A stretch of 64,000 bases of DNA, from contig CAMDPK010000013.1 in the NCBI GenBank assembly GCA_945904015.1, forward strand, positions 1 through 64,000, in the 5' to 3' direction. Both the position numbers and the translations under genes were made by a program. This DNA is from Candidatus Kuenenia stuttgartensis. GTDB lineage: Bacteria > Planctomycetota > Planctomycetia > Planctomycetales > Planctomycetaceae. This document shows positions 1-8,960 of this stretch, piece after piece. The notes under the pieces were generated by a model. That model was not told the origin of the DNA and ran no database searches. It was given only the letters and a program-made list of their open reading frames with translations. Numbering within the stretch: the stretch's first letter is position 1; every line of letters starts with the position of its first letter.

Positions 1-73
1 GATTCTGCGGTGAATGCACCGGGGGGCTGACGCCGCCCCGCTCGCCTCGTTCATTCATGGGTGCGCGGGTCAT
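1..73 (-). CDS. Start of a truncated ORF, possibly ABC permease
   Basis: An ATG at 73 overlaps the stop codon of the upstream ABC ATPase gene (ATGA), and the frame stays open to the window edge (24 codons; a second ATG lies at 58). In GntR/ABC-ATPase operons of the YtrA/YtrB type the next gene usually encodes the membrane permease, so that is the inferred product. The visible residues show no family signal. Much of the segment is a palindromic repeat (about 15-50, resembling the one at 32953-32980), so the N-terminus may be repeat-derived or the true start may lie outside the window. Confidence 0.35.
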   Translation of the reverse strand, partial: MTRAPMNERGERGGVSPPVHSPQN

Positions 74-981
74 TTACCAAGTGCCTCCGGCCGAGCACTC
101 GTCGACTTCAAGACTTCCACGAAGATGTCTTCAAGCGTCGGTTGTCGAATTTCAAACTCAATGAGCAATCCTTCGTCACGCAACGCAACCAGTCGCGAAT
201 CCTCGCCGCCGCGCAGCATGATTCGCCATTGCCGGTCGCGCTGATGCTGGCTGATGATCGTGCCGCCGAATTCCGGCAGAGTCGTTGATCCATTGCCGAG
301 CGTAAGTGTCAGCTCGCGGACTTCGGCCTTGAGTTTGTCGAGCCGCTCGACCAGCAGCAGTTCTCCTTGCCGGATGATCGCGATCACGTCGGCGATCCGT
401 TCAACCTCGGCGATTTGATGGCTGGAAAGCAGCACCGTCCGGCCGCGAGCAGCTACGTCCACCATGCTTTCCAAAAACTCGCGACGGACGACCGGATCGA
501 GACCAGAGGTCGGCTCGTCGAGCACGAGCAGTTCCGGTTCGTGGCCCATGCACAGCGCGAGCGACACTTTCGAGCGCATCCCTTTCGAGAGTGATTTGAT
601 TTTCTTGTCGATCGGCAATCCGAACTGGCCGACGTACTCGCAGAACCGCTGATAAAAACCGTCCGCGTAGAACCCGGCGGCGAACCAGCCAATTTGCTCG
701 ATGGTCATCCACTCGTACAGCGCGGGCCGATCCGGGACATAGCCGACGCGCTGCCGAATGACCTGCCCATTCGCCTGGCTGTCGAGTCCAAAGACGTGCG
801 ACCGACCGTTCGTCGGTTCCAGCAGGCCGAGTAAAATCCGAATCGCCGTCGTCTTGCCGGCCCCGTTGTCGCCAAGCAACGCGACGACCGATCCCGGCTC
901 CGACGACAGCGAGAAACCGTTCAACGCCACCTGATTGCCGAAGCGTTTTGTGACCTGATCCCAGGCAAAGACCTCGCTCAT
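70..981 (-). CDS. ABC transporter ATP-binding protein
   Basis: This 303-residue protein is the nucleotide-binding subunit of an ABC exporter and would act at the inner face of the cytoplasmic membrane. The Walker A motif GDNGAGKT is at about residues 37-44. It is followed by a divergent signature loop (LSKGMRSK), a Walker B LLVLDEPTSGLDP and a switch histidine in LLSSHQ. The start at 981 is chosen because this ATG overlaps the TGA of the GntR gene (ATGA), indicating translational coupling; the frame continues upstream only as a shadow of that gene. A C-terminal extension of about 80 residues follows the ATPase core, as in YtrB/CcmA-type proteins. The substrate is unknown. The permease is probably the gene cut off at the left edge. 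Confidence 0.92.
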   Translation of the reverse strand: MSEVFAWDQVTKRFGNQVALNGFSLSSEPGSVVALLGDNGAGKTTAIRILLGLLEPTNGRSHVFGLDSQANGQVIRQRVGYVPDRPALYEWMTIEQIGWFAAGFYADGFYQRFCEYVGQFGLPIDKKIKSLSKGMRSKVSLALCMGHEPELLVLDEPTSGLDPVVRREFLESMVDVAARGRTVLLSSHQIAEVERIADVIAIIRQGELLLVERLDKLKAEVRELTLTLGNGSTTLPEFGGTIISQHQRDRQWRIMLRGGEDSRLVALRDEGLLIEFEIRQPTLEDIFVEVLKSTSARPEALGK

Positions 982-1397
982 GTGTCCGCTCCCTTCTTGC
1001 CACGTTTTCCTTTGGCCGATCGTTCGAGCCGAACCAATTCGTCTTCGACCAGCGAGCGAATCTCGTCCGCTTCCAACCGGCTGCTGTGAGCTTCTTCCAG
1101 CACATGCCGCATTCGCTCGCGCAGCAGCACGAGCCGTTCTTTTTCGCAATGCGCGACCGCATCCTTGGTCACGTTCAAGCCGGTGCCTCGCACGGCTTCC
1201 AGAATCCCCTCGCTGGTCAGGTCGCGATACGCCTTTACGACCGTGTTTGGATTGACGGCCAGTTCTTTGGCAAGTTCGCGAACCGAGGGGACCATCTCGC
1301 CGGGGGGCAGAGTGCCATTGGCTACCGCGAATTTCACCTGCCGCACAATCTGGTCAAAGATCGCCAAGCCGTTCGTGGGATTGATCGAGAAAAACAT
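978..1397 (-). CDS. GntR-family (YtrA-type) transcriptional regulator
   Basis: This 139-residue protein has an N-terminal winged helix-turn-helix typical of the GntR superfamily (PSVRELAKELAVNPNTVVKA, about residues 39-58). A short helical tail follows in place of a large effector domain, which is the YtrA subfamily layout. It starts at the ATG at 1397; the upstream in-frame extension has no support. Its stop overlaps the start of the ABC ATPase gene. YtrA-type regulators usually repress their own ABC-transporter operon, and a palindrome 17 bases upstream of the start codon is the likely operator. The effector is unknown; cell-envelope stress or antibiotics are common for the family. Confidence 0.9.
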   Translation of the reverse strand: MFFSINPTNGLAIFDQIVRQVKFAVANGTLPPGEMVPSVRELAKELAVNPNTVVKAYRDLTSEGILEAVRGTGLNVTKDAVAHCEKERLVLLRERMRHVLEEAHSSRLEADEIRSLVEDELVRLERSAKGKRGKKGADT

Positions 1398-1413
1398 GGC
1401 CGCCGCCTCGAAG

Positions 1414-1433
1414 TGTTCTATCGTGATAGAACA
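1414..1433 (-). promoter_or_regulatory. Palindromic operator upstream of the GntR gene
   Basis: The sequence TGTTCTATCGTGATAGAACA is a near-perfect inverted repeat with 9-base arms around a 2-base centre. It lies 17 bases upstream of the GntR start codon. Its size and position fit autorepression by the YtrA-type regulator. Binding is inferred from location and symmetry only. Confidence 0.6.
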
Positions 1434-1466
1434 GTAAAACAATCCAGCTCGGATGGCAAGTCTCAT

Positions 1467-1552
1467 AAAACGGTTTCACGGCTGTCGGCGAACGGCGTTC
1501 GGCTCTCGGCCGGAAGCCGATCGCCGTCGGCGACAGCCGCGATACCGTTTTT
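1467..1552. repeat. Interspersed palindromic repeat (AAAACGG family)
   Basis: Imperfect inverted repeat. The left arm begins AAAACGGTTTCACGGCTGTC and the right arm ends GATACCGTTTT; the middle is rich in CGGC/GCCG. Related sequence occurs inside the sulfatase gene (about 55908-55952) and upstream of the acyltransferase gene (about 57077-57124). It lies between the divergent GntR and gamma-glutamyltransferase genes. Confidence 0.6.
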
Positions 1553-1621
1553 GGATGCGATTGTTACAAACCGCTCCGCGTCGAATGCTCGTGATCCACA
1601 CCGATCAAGAGAGGACAAACC

Positions 1622-3358
1622 ATGCACCACCGTTGGCTGCGGATTCTCGTCGTGGGAGGCTGCCTGATGTCGTTACCTCGATTCTCCGATTCGTATGGTT
1701 CAACCGCCGAGGCGGCTCCGCCAAAAGCGTTGCCGCATCCGGGACGTTCGGTCGTGATTGCCAAGAACGGCATCGTCGCGACCAGTCATCCGCTGGCGGC
1801 GCAAGCGGGCTTGGACATCCTCAAGGCTGGTGGCAACGCGGCTGACGCGGCGATCGCGACCAACGCGATGATCGGACTCGTCGAACCGATGAGCTGTGGG
1901 ATCGGCGGCGATCTGTTCGTGATCTACTGGGACGCCAAGACCAAGAAGCTGTACGGTCTGAATGCCTGTGGGCGGAGTCCGTACAAACTGAATCGCGAAG
2001 TGTTCGCGGCGAAGAAGCTCGACGAGATGCCGGAGACCGGGCCGCTGTCGTGGTCGGTGCCGGGTTGCGTCGATGGCTGGGAGATGTTGCGGTCGATGTT
2101 CGGCACGCTGTCGTACGACAAGCTGCTCGCATCGAGCATTCAGACGGCTGAAGAGGGATTCCCGATCAGCGAGATCATCGCCGGATATTGGTCGGGTTCT
2201 GCGAACAGCTTGTCGAAGTGGCCGGACTCGGCAAGGACGTACTTGCCGAACGGAAAGGCTCCGAAAGTTGGCGAGGTCTTCAAGAATCCGAATCTCGCGA
2301 CGACGTACCGTGCGATCGCGACGGGCGGGCGAGACGCTTTCTACGAAGGTGCGATTGCCGAGGAGATCGTGCGGTTCAGCGAGGCAAACGGCGGCTACTT
2401 CTCGAAACTGGATTTCAAGGATCACACGTCCGAGTGGGTGCAGCCGGTCAGCACGAACTACCGTGGCTACGACGTGTGGGAACTTCCGCCGAACGGGCAG
2501 GGGATCGCGGCCTTGCAGATGCTCAACGTGTTGGAGCGGCATGACCTCAAGTCGCTCGGCCCGTTTCATCCCGACTACCTGCACTTGCTGATCGAGTCGA
2601 AGAAGTTGGCGTTCGCGGATCGCTCGCGGTTTTATTTCGATCCGGCGTTCGGCGTGCCGCCGACGAAGGAATTGATCTCCAAAGAGTACGCCGTGAAGCA
2701 GGCCGCTCGGATCGACATGGCTCACGCGGCCAAGCAAGTTGTGCCGGGCGATGTCGATGCGAAGCTTGCTCACGGTGACACGATCTATCTGACGGTTGTG
2801 GACAAGGACCGTAACTGTTGCTCGTTTATTCAGAGCAACTATTTCGGCTTCGGTTCACAGATCGTTCCGGGCAACGTCGGCTTCGCGTTGCAGAATCGCG
2901 GCTGCTTGTTCGCGCTCGATGCCGAGCATCCGAACCGGCTGGAGCCTCACAAGCGCCCGTTTCACACGATCATTCCGGCGTTTGTCACAAAGGATGGCCA
3001 GCCGCATCTGGTGTTCGGCGTGATGGGTGGCGACTTCCAGCCGCAGGGGCATGTGCAGGTCTTGATTAACATGATCGACTTCGGCATGAACGTGCAGCAG
3101 GCGGGCGAGCATCCGCGCGTGCAACACACCGGCAGTGCGACCCCGACCGGTCGGCCGATGTCTGCGAACGGTGGCGGCGTTGGGCACGAGTACGGAATTC
3201 CGGCCGAGACATTGAAAGTGTTGACCGACCGCGGCCATCAACTCGCCGCGCCCGGCGGAGCGTTCGGCGGCTATCAAGCGATCCTGATCGACCACAAGAA
3301 CGGCGTCCTGCACGGCGGCACCGATCCACGCAAGGACGGCTGCGCGGCCGGGTATTGA
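1622..3358 (+). CDS. Gamma-glutamyltransferase (exported)
   Basis: This 578-residue Ntn-hydrolase precursor should transfer or hydrolyse gamma-glutamyl groups of glutathione and related peptides outside the cytoplasm. An N-terminal hydrophobic segment (residues 1-20) followed by an Ala-rich stretch looks like a signal peptide. Family landmarks are HPLAAQAGLDILKAGGNAAD near residue 56, GGDLFV near 95, and the processing site LAHGDTIYLTVVD, where Thr387 would be the autoproteolytic nucleophile. The usual second residue (Thr in DTTH) is Ile here. Near the C-terminus are a conserved FGVMGGDFQPQGHVQ motif and a terminal G-T/D-P-R segment. A GAGAGG ribosome-binding site lies just upstream. The length fits the family. 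The next gene on this strand is a sodium symporter. Confidence 0.93.
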   Translation: MHHRWLRILVVGGCLMSLPRFSDSYGSTAEAAPPKALPHPGRSVVIAKNGIVATSHPLAAQAGLDILKAGGNAADAAIATNAMIGLVEPMSCGIGGDLFVIYWDAKTKKLYGLNACGRSPYKLNREVFAAKKLDEMPETGPLSWSVPGCVDGWEMLRSMFGTLSYDKLLASSIQTAEEGFPISEIIAGYWSGSANSLSKWPDSARTYLPNGKAPKVGEVFKNPNLATTYRAIATGGRDAFYEGAIAEEIVRFSEANGGYFSKLDFKDHTSEWVQPVSTNYRGYDVWELPPNGQGIAALQMLNVLERHDLKSLGPFHPDYLHLLIESKKLAFADRSRFYFDPAFGVPPTKELISKEYAVKQAARIDMAHAAKQVVPGDVDAKLAHGDTIYLTVVDKDRNCCSFIQSNYFGFGSQIVPGNVGFALQNRGCLFALDAEHPNRLEPHKRPFHTIIPAFVTKDGQPHLVFGVMGGDFQPQGHVQVLINMIDFGMNVQQAGEHPRVQHTGSATPTGRPMSANGGGVGHEYGIPAETLKVLTDRGHQLAAPGGAFGGYQAILIDHKNGVLHGGTDPRKDGCAAGY

Positions 3359-3470
3359 TCTCGTGCCTTCGTCGGAAGTCCGTCGAGAAGTGTTGCTCCC
3401 TCGGCGAGGGGCGATAACATCCCGCCCGGTTTTTGGTAGACGGAGAATTGCGTTTCGTTGGGAGCTGACG

Positions 3471-4967
3471 ATGCTGGTTTTCTGCGTGATTGTGTACATG
3501 GTCGCCACGGTGGCCGTTGGTCTGTGGGCGGCGACGCGAGTGAAGGACTCGAAGGACTTCATGGTCGCGGGGCGATCGCTGCCGTTGTACATGAACTTCG
3601 CCTGCGTCTTCGCGACTTGGTTCGGGGCCGAGACGGTCTTGTCGGTGTCGGCGACGTTTGCCAAGGACGGTTTGGGTGCGGTGTCCGGCGATCCGTTTGG
3701 TGCGTCGGTGTGTCTGTGTCTTGTGGCGTTCTTTTTTGCGAGGACGTTTTATCGGTTGGAACTGATGACGATCGGCGACTATTACCACTTGCGCTACGGC
3801 AAGTTCGTCGAGGTCATCACGTCGCTGGGGATCGCCAGTTCGTACCTCGGTTGGACGAGTGCTCAATTGTCCGCGCTGGGGCTGGTGATCAACGTCCTCT
3901 TTCCAGAGTATCTGACTCTGAATCAGTCGATCATGGTCGGAGCGGCCATCGTCACGGTGTACACGATGTTTGGCGGCATGTGGTCGGTCGCTCTGACGGA
4001 CGTCATTCAAACGGTGGCGATCGTTGTGGGGCTGATCCTGGTCGCCGCGCTGCTCGGACATCGGGCCGGCGGCATCGATGTCGTGATCGACCATGCGTAT
4101 CGAGCAGGGAAGCTGAATCTCTTCCCGCATGTCACAGCGTCGGCTTGGCTGATCGCCATCGGTCAGTTCATCACGATGGCGTTGGGTTCGATCCCGCAGC
4201 AGGACGTCTTTCAGCGAGTGACCAGTGCCAAGAACGAAAAGACGGCACTCATCGGTACGTTTGGAGGCGGCGTCTTCTACTTCTTCTTTGCGTTCGTGCC
4301 GATGTTCATCGCCTATTCCGCCATGTTGATCGATCCGAGTCTGGTGGAGTTGTTTCAATCCGAAGACACCCGAGTCGTGCAGCAGATCCTGCCCTCGCTG
4401 GTGCTGAAGGCGACTCCGATTTGGTGCCAGGTGTTGTTCTTCGGAGCGTTGATGTCGGCGATCCTCTCAACCGCCAGTGGCACGCTGCTCGCCCCTGCGA
4501 GCGTGCTGACCGAGAACGTGCTGCGTGTCTTTCTGACGCGACTCAAGCTGACCGACCGCGCCATGCTGATGATGCTGCGCAGTCTGCTGGTCCTCGTGGC
4601 GATTGTGGCGACGACGATGGCGGTGAACTCCAACCAAACGATGTACGAGATGGTCGAAGCGGGCTACAGCGTGACACTGGTCGTCGCCTTCGTGCCGCTC
4701 GTCTTCGGCATCTACTGGAAACGAGCGACGACGCAAGGAGCGGTCTTCTCGATCTTGCTCGCTGTGCCGGTTTGGCTCGGTTTCAAATACTCGTATTTCG
4801 ACGAAGGGAGCCAGGAAATTTGGCGGTGCGTCCCGCCACAGCTCTACGGTTTGGCCGCGTCGATTCTCGGAATGCTGATTGGCTCAATGATGCCGAATTG
4901 GATTCAACACCGACAAGCAGATCACTCCGAGATCGCCAATCGTCGCAGCCCTGCGGCTGGGCATTGA
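3471..4967 (+). CDS. Sodium:solute symporter (SSS family)
   Basis: This 498-residue integral membrane protein has about 13 hydrophobic segments and the SSS-family layout: an N-terminal ARVKDSKDFMVAGR-like loop, then TWFGAETVLSVSATFAKDG and a GDYYHLRYGK loop. Such proteins import small organic solutes with Na+; the substrate cannot be read from sequence. The ATG at 3471 has a GGGAG ribosome-binding site seven bases upstream. The frame is open for 36 more codons upstream, but they are non-hydrophobic and look non-coding. It follows the gamma-glutamyltransferase gene by 112 bases, so uptake of a product of that enzyme is possible but only inferred. Confidence 0.9.
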   Translation: MLVFCVIVYMVATVAVGLWAATRVKDSKDFMVAGRSLPLYMNFACVFATWFGAETVLSVSATFAKDGLGAVSGDPFGASVCLCLVAFFFARTFYRLELMTIGDYYHLRYGKFVEVITSLGIASSYLGWTSAQLSALGLVINVLFPEYLTLNQSIMVGAAIVTVYTMFGGMWSVALTDVIQTVAIVVGLILVAALLGHRAGGIDVVIDHAYRAGKLNLFPHVTASAWLIAIGQFITMALGSIPQQDVFQRVTSAKNEKTALIGTFGGGVFYFFFAFVPMFIAYSAMLIDPSLVELFQSEDTRVVQQILPSLVLKATPIWCQVLFFGALMSAILSTASGTLLAPASVLTENVLRVFLTRLKLTDRAMLMMLRSLLVLVAIVATTMAVNSNQTMYEMVEAGYSVTLVVAFVPLVFGIYWKRATTQGAVFSILLAVPVWLGFKYSYFDEGSQEIWRCVPPQLYGLAASILGMLIGSMMPNWIQHRQADHSEIANRRSPAAGH

Positions 4968-4980
4968 CCGATTGCCCGAT

Positions 4981-5063
4981 CCGTAGGATGGCCGCCCCTG
5001 TTTGAGATCTGAAATTTGAGATTTGAAATTTCAAAGAGACGACCGAGGACCGCCATCCTACGG
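4981..5063. repeat. Inverted repeat between convergent genes
   Basis: Outer arms CCGTAGGATGGC (4981-4992) and GCCATCCTACGG (5052-5063) are complementary and enclose several copies of a GA-rich word (GAAATTTGAGATTTGAAATT). It fills the gap between the convergent symporter and permease genes and could act as a bidirectional terminator. Related CATCCTACGG sequence occurs near 22022. Confidence 0.65.
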
Positions 5064-5066
5064 TCC

Positions 5067-6401
5067 TCACCCGGACTTCCGCCGTCGCCACGCCGCGAGT
5101 GGGTACAGCACCGGCCCGCTCGCCATGATCGCAAGTGCCAGGCCGACGACCTTCCACAAACCGTCTTCCTGCACACAGTAATACGCTCCCGTGCCGATGC
5201 AGAGCAGCGGCAAGACACACAGCACGACGGCCACGCACCAGCCGCCGGGGACTCGGAAGGGGCGTGGCAGAGTTGGCTCGCGCCATCGCAGCACGAGGAA
5301 CGACAGTAATTCCAGCGACATCATCGCCGCATAGACCGTCACGGCCGCTGAGGCCAACTCTTCCAAGTCCCGAAAGACGAGGATGACGACCGTGTAGAGC
5401 GTCCCTGAAACAATCAGCGATACCCACGGTGCGTCCCAGCGATTCGTCTTCATCAGAGCCTTCGGCAAATACCCGTCTTGCCCCATCACGAATGGCACGC
5501 GGCTGTAGACCAACACGAGCGCGGAATACAACCCGATGGCGGAAATCATTCCCATCGCACTGGTGAATTGGCCGAGCCACGGCCCAGCGATTTGTTTGGC
5601 GGCGGTGCTCCATGCTCCGGTCGTCCACTCGAAGTTTTCGGTGCCGAGCAGTGCCAGTCCAACCATCGACGGCACGACATAGACTCCGGAGATCAAGAGG
5701 ACGCTGATCAGCAACGCTCGCGGATAATCGCGACGCGGGTTTTCCATTTCGCCGGCGATCGTCGAAATCGAATCCCAGCCCATGTAGTTCCACAGCACCA
5801 ACGGAATCGCGGTCGCCAATGCTGGCCCTAGCGTCGTGCCCGGAGTCAGCAAAGGTGTCACTGGGCTGAGCGGAAAACCTCGCGTCAAACCTTGGTACAA
5901 CCCGACCAACACCAGAATGAGGAATGGAGACATCACGAGCACGAAGAACAGCTTCGCGAATCTTCCAATCGTGCGCGAACCGAAAAGGTTCAGCAGCACG
6001 AAGCTCCAGATCATGCCAATGATCAGCCCTTTGCGGAGCCAGTAGTTTCCGTCCGTGGCGAATCTCGGATCGAGAAACGCCAGATAATCACAGAACATCG
6101 TGGGATAGAGTCCGATGTCGATGAACGTGTAAAGCCACGCCCACCATCCCTGACAGAATGCGCCGAACGGCCCCAAGGCCCGTTTCGACCAAGCGTAGTA
6201 GCCACCCTCTTCGGGGATTGCCGTTCCCAACTCCGCGCAGACCAGCGCGATCGGAACGCTCCACACCAACGGAGTCACCAGCATCAGCAGCACGGCGAAT
6301 CCGGGGCCGGCTGCCAAGATCTTTTCCACGGCGTACGCGCCGCCGCAGACATTGAAAAAGATGATGCTGACAATCGCCGATAACGACAATGCGCGTTTCA
6401 C
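5067..6401 (-). CDS. APC-superfamily amino acid permease
   Basis: This 444-residue membrane protein has about 12 hydrophobic helices. The N-terminus (SIIFFNVCGGAYAVEKI), the segment ELGTAIPEEGGYYAWSKRALG and the later WNYMGWDSISTIAGEMENP are characteristic of amino acid-polyamine-organocation transporters. It should act in the cytoplasmic membrane, by proton symport or substrate exchange. Substrate specificity is not evident. The ATG at 6401 leads directly into the first helix region. It ends against a palindromic repeat shared with the convergent symporter gene and begins 16 bases after the coiled-coil gene, so the two may be co-transcribed. Confidence 0.9.
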   Translation of the reverse strand: MKRALSLSAIVSIIFFNVCGGAYAVEKILAAGPGFAVLLMLVTPLVWSVPIALVCAELGTAIPEEGGYYAWSKRALGPFGAFCQGWWAWLYTFIDIGLYPTMFCDYLAFLDPRFATDGNYWLRKGLIIGMIWSFVLLNLFGSRTIGRFAKLFFVLVMSPFLILVLVGLYQGLTRGFPLSPVTPLLTPGTTLGPALATAIPLVLWNYMGWDSISTIAGEMENPRRDYPRALLISVLLISGVYVVPSMVGLALLGTENFEWTTGAWSTAAKQIAGPWLGQFTSAMGMISAIGLYSALVLVYSRVPFVMGQDGYLPKALMKTNRWDAPWVSLIVSGTLYTVVILVFRDLEELASAAVTVYAAMMSLELLSFLVLRWREPTLPRPFRVPGGWCVAVVLCVLPLLCIGTGAYYCVQEDGLWKVVGLALAIMASGPVLYPLAAWRRRKSG

Positions 6402-6417
6402 GGCAGGAGTCTTTCGG

Positions 6418-8295
6418 TTACTCGTAGACCGGCATCGACGGATGTGGCCACATCGAGACGGGCGAGGTCGGCTCGGTCAACGACGTGAGTTGTTGCAGCA
6501 GGTCGCGGATGACTGCTTCGGCTTCGATCTTTTCATTGATCCAACGCTGGCTGGCTGAACGCCAGGCTGACTCGCGGACGTTGAGTTGTTCAGCTTGCGT
6601 CTGCAAATCGCCTTCGAGTTCGCGGAGCGAGCGTTCTTGCGACGCGGCCCATTCGGAGAGCGTTTGTTGCTCGGAACGGAACTCATCGCGCTGCGTTTGG
6701 AAGAGTTGTCGCATCTCGTCGAGTTCACCGCGTTGCTCGATCAATGCGTCACGCAGCCCGCGATAGTGGCCGGAGAGTTGTTGCTGGGCTTGATCGAGCC
6801 GCTGCTGGGCAACGTCCACGCCGCAGGCTTGAGTCATCTGTGCCCACGCCTCCTCGATGGCCATGCGCATTTCGAGCGTTGTGCGGTGGGTCTCTTCCAA
6901 TTCGGCTCGCAGCTTGTCGAGCCGCTCGCGACGGCCTTCCAAGTTGTTCGCGTGTAGCGCGAGCATGTCCTGCTGGCGACGCAGGTCGGCCAGTTGGCCG
7001 CCCCGTTCGCGTTCCCAATCGTCACGTTCGCGTTTGATTTGTTCGCGGTCATGCTCGGTGAATTGCTCGAACGCTCGCTGCGATTTGAAGAGCATCTCCC
7101 GTTCGCGATTGACGGAGCGTTCTCGTTCTTCGAGCAACGCTCGCACGCGGTCGAGTTGCGATTGCCGCAACCGGATGATCGCGTCCCCTTCTTCGAGTTG
7201 CCCGCGTGCCCGCTGTGACTCTCGGCGGAATTCATTTTGGGCGGCTTCAATTTCCTGCCGCGCCTTCGCGAGATGCTCTTGCTGAAACCGCAAACGGTTT
7301 TCGAGGACCGCCCGTTCGTGCCTGAGTTCCGTGAGCTGCTGCTCACGCTGCCGAGCGAACGCTTCTTGGCCTTCTTGCAGTTTGGCCTCTTCCACACGCG
7401 TCGCGGCTTCCAGATCGGCGAGTTGCTGCTGACGTTGCGCGAGAAGTTCGTGACGAACTCGCGTAACGGCGGCCTCGTGGACTTCGCGCAAGTGATCGAG
7501 GTCAGCTCGTTCACGGTCTCGCTGTGCGAAAAATTGGGTGCGGACGTCGTCGAACTCGGTGCGTTCGCGGATCAGAGACTCACGCTCGGCACGCAATTCA
7601 ACGGTGAGAACTTCCTCGGTGACGTCCTGTCGGACTCGCGATTTCGCGGCGTCGAGGTCGAGCAGTTTGACTCGGTACGCTTCGTCGAGCAGTTGCCGCT
7701 GTCGGTCGAACTCGGCCTGCTGAACTTGTCGGTCAGCATCGACCGTCGCCAGAGCTTGCTGCAACCGTTCTCGTTCGGCAGCGACTTTGCTGCCAACTTC
7801 GGCTAGCAGGCGGATGCGGTCGGATTCGAGTTGCTCGCGGCGTTTGGCGAGATCGGTTTGCTCGGTACGAAGCTGCTCGATCACGGTTTGTTGCGATGCG
7901 ATCTGTTCCGCGAGCGTCGCGTCACGCTGCCGTAGGATGTCCTCTTTGGATTGCAGTTCTTGTTCAGCTTCCTGTTTCCAGAGCCGCAGTTCACGTCGCT
8001 CGTGTTCGAGTTGCTGAAGTTGATCGGCGAGAATTTGTTCGCGCCGGTCAAGTTCAGAGAACCTCGCTCCGAGATCATCGACCAATTTTCTGGCGTGCGC
8101 CAGCATCTCGTTGTGCCGTGGAGCGGGAGCGGTGTCGAATTCCGGCCTCGGGACCGCTGATCCGCCGGGATCAACCGGATCAAAGCGGGCGACTCGGCCA
8201 TCGGCGAGCGGCACAAAACGAGACGACGGCTCCAGGGAGCCGTCGTGAGCATGCGGTCTCAATTCAGAACGGTCGGCTTGCGTCTGGTCGCTCAT
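6418..8295 (-). CDS. Long coiled-coil protein, function unknown
   Basis: This 625-residue protein is almost entirely heptad-like helix rich in Glu, Arg, Gln and Leu from about residue 60 to 590, with many repeats of the type LEHERRELR / QREQQLTELR. The N-terminal 60 residues are Pro/Asp-rich and a short C-terminal tail ends in a Pro/Met-rich segment. There is no signal peptide, membrane helix or catalytic motif, so it is probably a cytoplasmic structural or scaffold protein. Composition resembles SMC/myosin-like coiled coils but no ATPase head is present. It sits upstream of the permease gene and downstream of thioredoxin on the same strand. Name-level function cannot be assigned. Confidence 0.85.
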   Translation of the reverse strand: MSDQTQADRSELRPHAHDGSLEPSSRFVPLADGRVARFDPVDPGGSAVPRPEFDTAPAPRHNEMLAHARKLVDDLGARFSELDRREQILADQLQQLEHERRELRLWKQEAEQELQSKEDILRQRDATLAEQIASQQTVIEQLRTEQTDLAKRREQLESDRIRLLAEVGSKVAAERERLQQALATVDADRQVQQAEFDRQRQLLDEAYRVKLLDLDAAKSRVRQDVTEEVLTVELRAERESLIRERTEFDDVRTQFFAQRDRERADLDHLREVHEAAVTRVRHELLAQRQQQLADLEAATRVEEAKLQEGQEAFARQREQQLTELRHERAVLENRLRFQQEHLAKARQEIEAAQNEFRRESQRARGQLEEGDAIIRLRQSQLDRVRALLEERERSVNREREMLFKSQRAFEQFTEHDREQIKRERDDWERERGGQLADLRRQQDMLALHANNLEGRRERLDKLRAELEETHRTTLEMRMAIEEAWAQMTQACGVDVAQQRLDQAQQQLSGHYRGLRDALIEQRGELDEMRQLFQTQRDEFRSEQQTLSEWAASQERSLRELEGDLQTQAEQLNVRESAWRSASQRWINEKIEAEAVIRDLLQQLTSLTEPTSPVSMWPHPSMPVYE

Positions 8296-8309
8296 TCCGG
8301 GAGTCCTTT

Positions 8310-8388
8310 CCCATTTTCGATTTTCGATTTGCGATAGAGAATGCCAAGGCGATTCAATCGAAAATCAAAAATCGGCAATCGAAAATCG
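8310..8388. repeat. AT-rich repeats between trxA and coiled-coil gene
   Basis: Words such as TCGATTTTCGATTTGCGAT and, inverted, ATCGAAAATCAAAAATCGGC alternate through this gap and can pair with one another. This low-complexity palindromic filler separates the thioredoxin gene from the downstream coiled-coil gene. Confidence 0.5.
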
Positions 8389-8715
8389 CTAGAGCGTCTT
8401 GTCGATCATGCTTGCCAGCTTGGCCTTGTTGACCAAGCCGACCGAACGATCGACCGGCTGGCCGCCCTTGAACAGGATCACGGTCGGGATGCCTTGAATG
8501 CCATATTGCGACGCGATGCCGCCGTCACTGTCCGTGTTCACTTTGCCGACGCGCGCCTTGCCGGCGTAGTCGTTGGCAATCTCTTCAACGGTTGGGCCGA
8601 GCATCTTGCAGGGGCCACACCACGGAGCCCAAAAATCGACGAGCACCGGCTGGCTGCTCTCCAAAACTTGCGCGGAGAAATTGGCTTCCGTGAACTCCAA
8701 AACATTTCCGGCCAT
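8389..8715 (-). CDS. trxA: Thioredoxin
   Basis: This 108-residue cytoplasmic thiol-disulfide oxidoreductase has the canonical active site WCGPC at residues 32-36 (redox Cys33 and Cys36). The fold landmarks VLVDFWAPWCGP and GIQGIPTVILFKGG, with the conserved cis-Pro, are present. Length is typical for TrxA. The ATG at 8715 is preceded by an AGAAGG ribosome-binding site; the longer in-frame extension to 8943 has no thioredoxin homology and is not used. It reduces protein disulfides using electrons from thioredoxin reductase, which is not in the window. Confidence 0.96.
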   Translation of the reverse strand: MAGNVLEFTEANFSAQVLESSQPVLVDFWAPWCGPCKMLGPTVEEIANDYAGKARVGKVNTDSDGGIASQYGIQGIPTVILFKGGQPVDRSVGLVNKAKLASMIDKTL

Positions 8716-8960
8716 GACAAGGAACCTTCTGCAAGTGGGATGCGATGAGGTCGGTCTCCGAACTTCAGTCCGTTCAGCCCTCAAAAGTCGCGGGATTATT
8801 GGGCAACACCGAAAACCTGTCAACGCGATGCTGCGGCCGCTGCTCGTCACGAGGTTCCTGTCGCGGACGAACTGGCCGCGATATTCTGTCTTCGCCGTTT
8901 GGGCGGAATTGCCACGGATTTTGAAGTTTGAGACTCCGGACACTTGGGAGCTTGCCGTTC

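Noticed and set aside
3458-5005. 515-residue plus-strand ORF overlapping the symporter in another frame
   Set aside because: Its translation is rich in Arg, Gly and Asp with no hydrophobic segments. The in-frame symporter has about 13 membrane helices.
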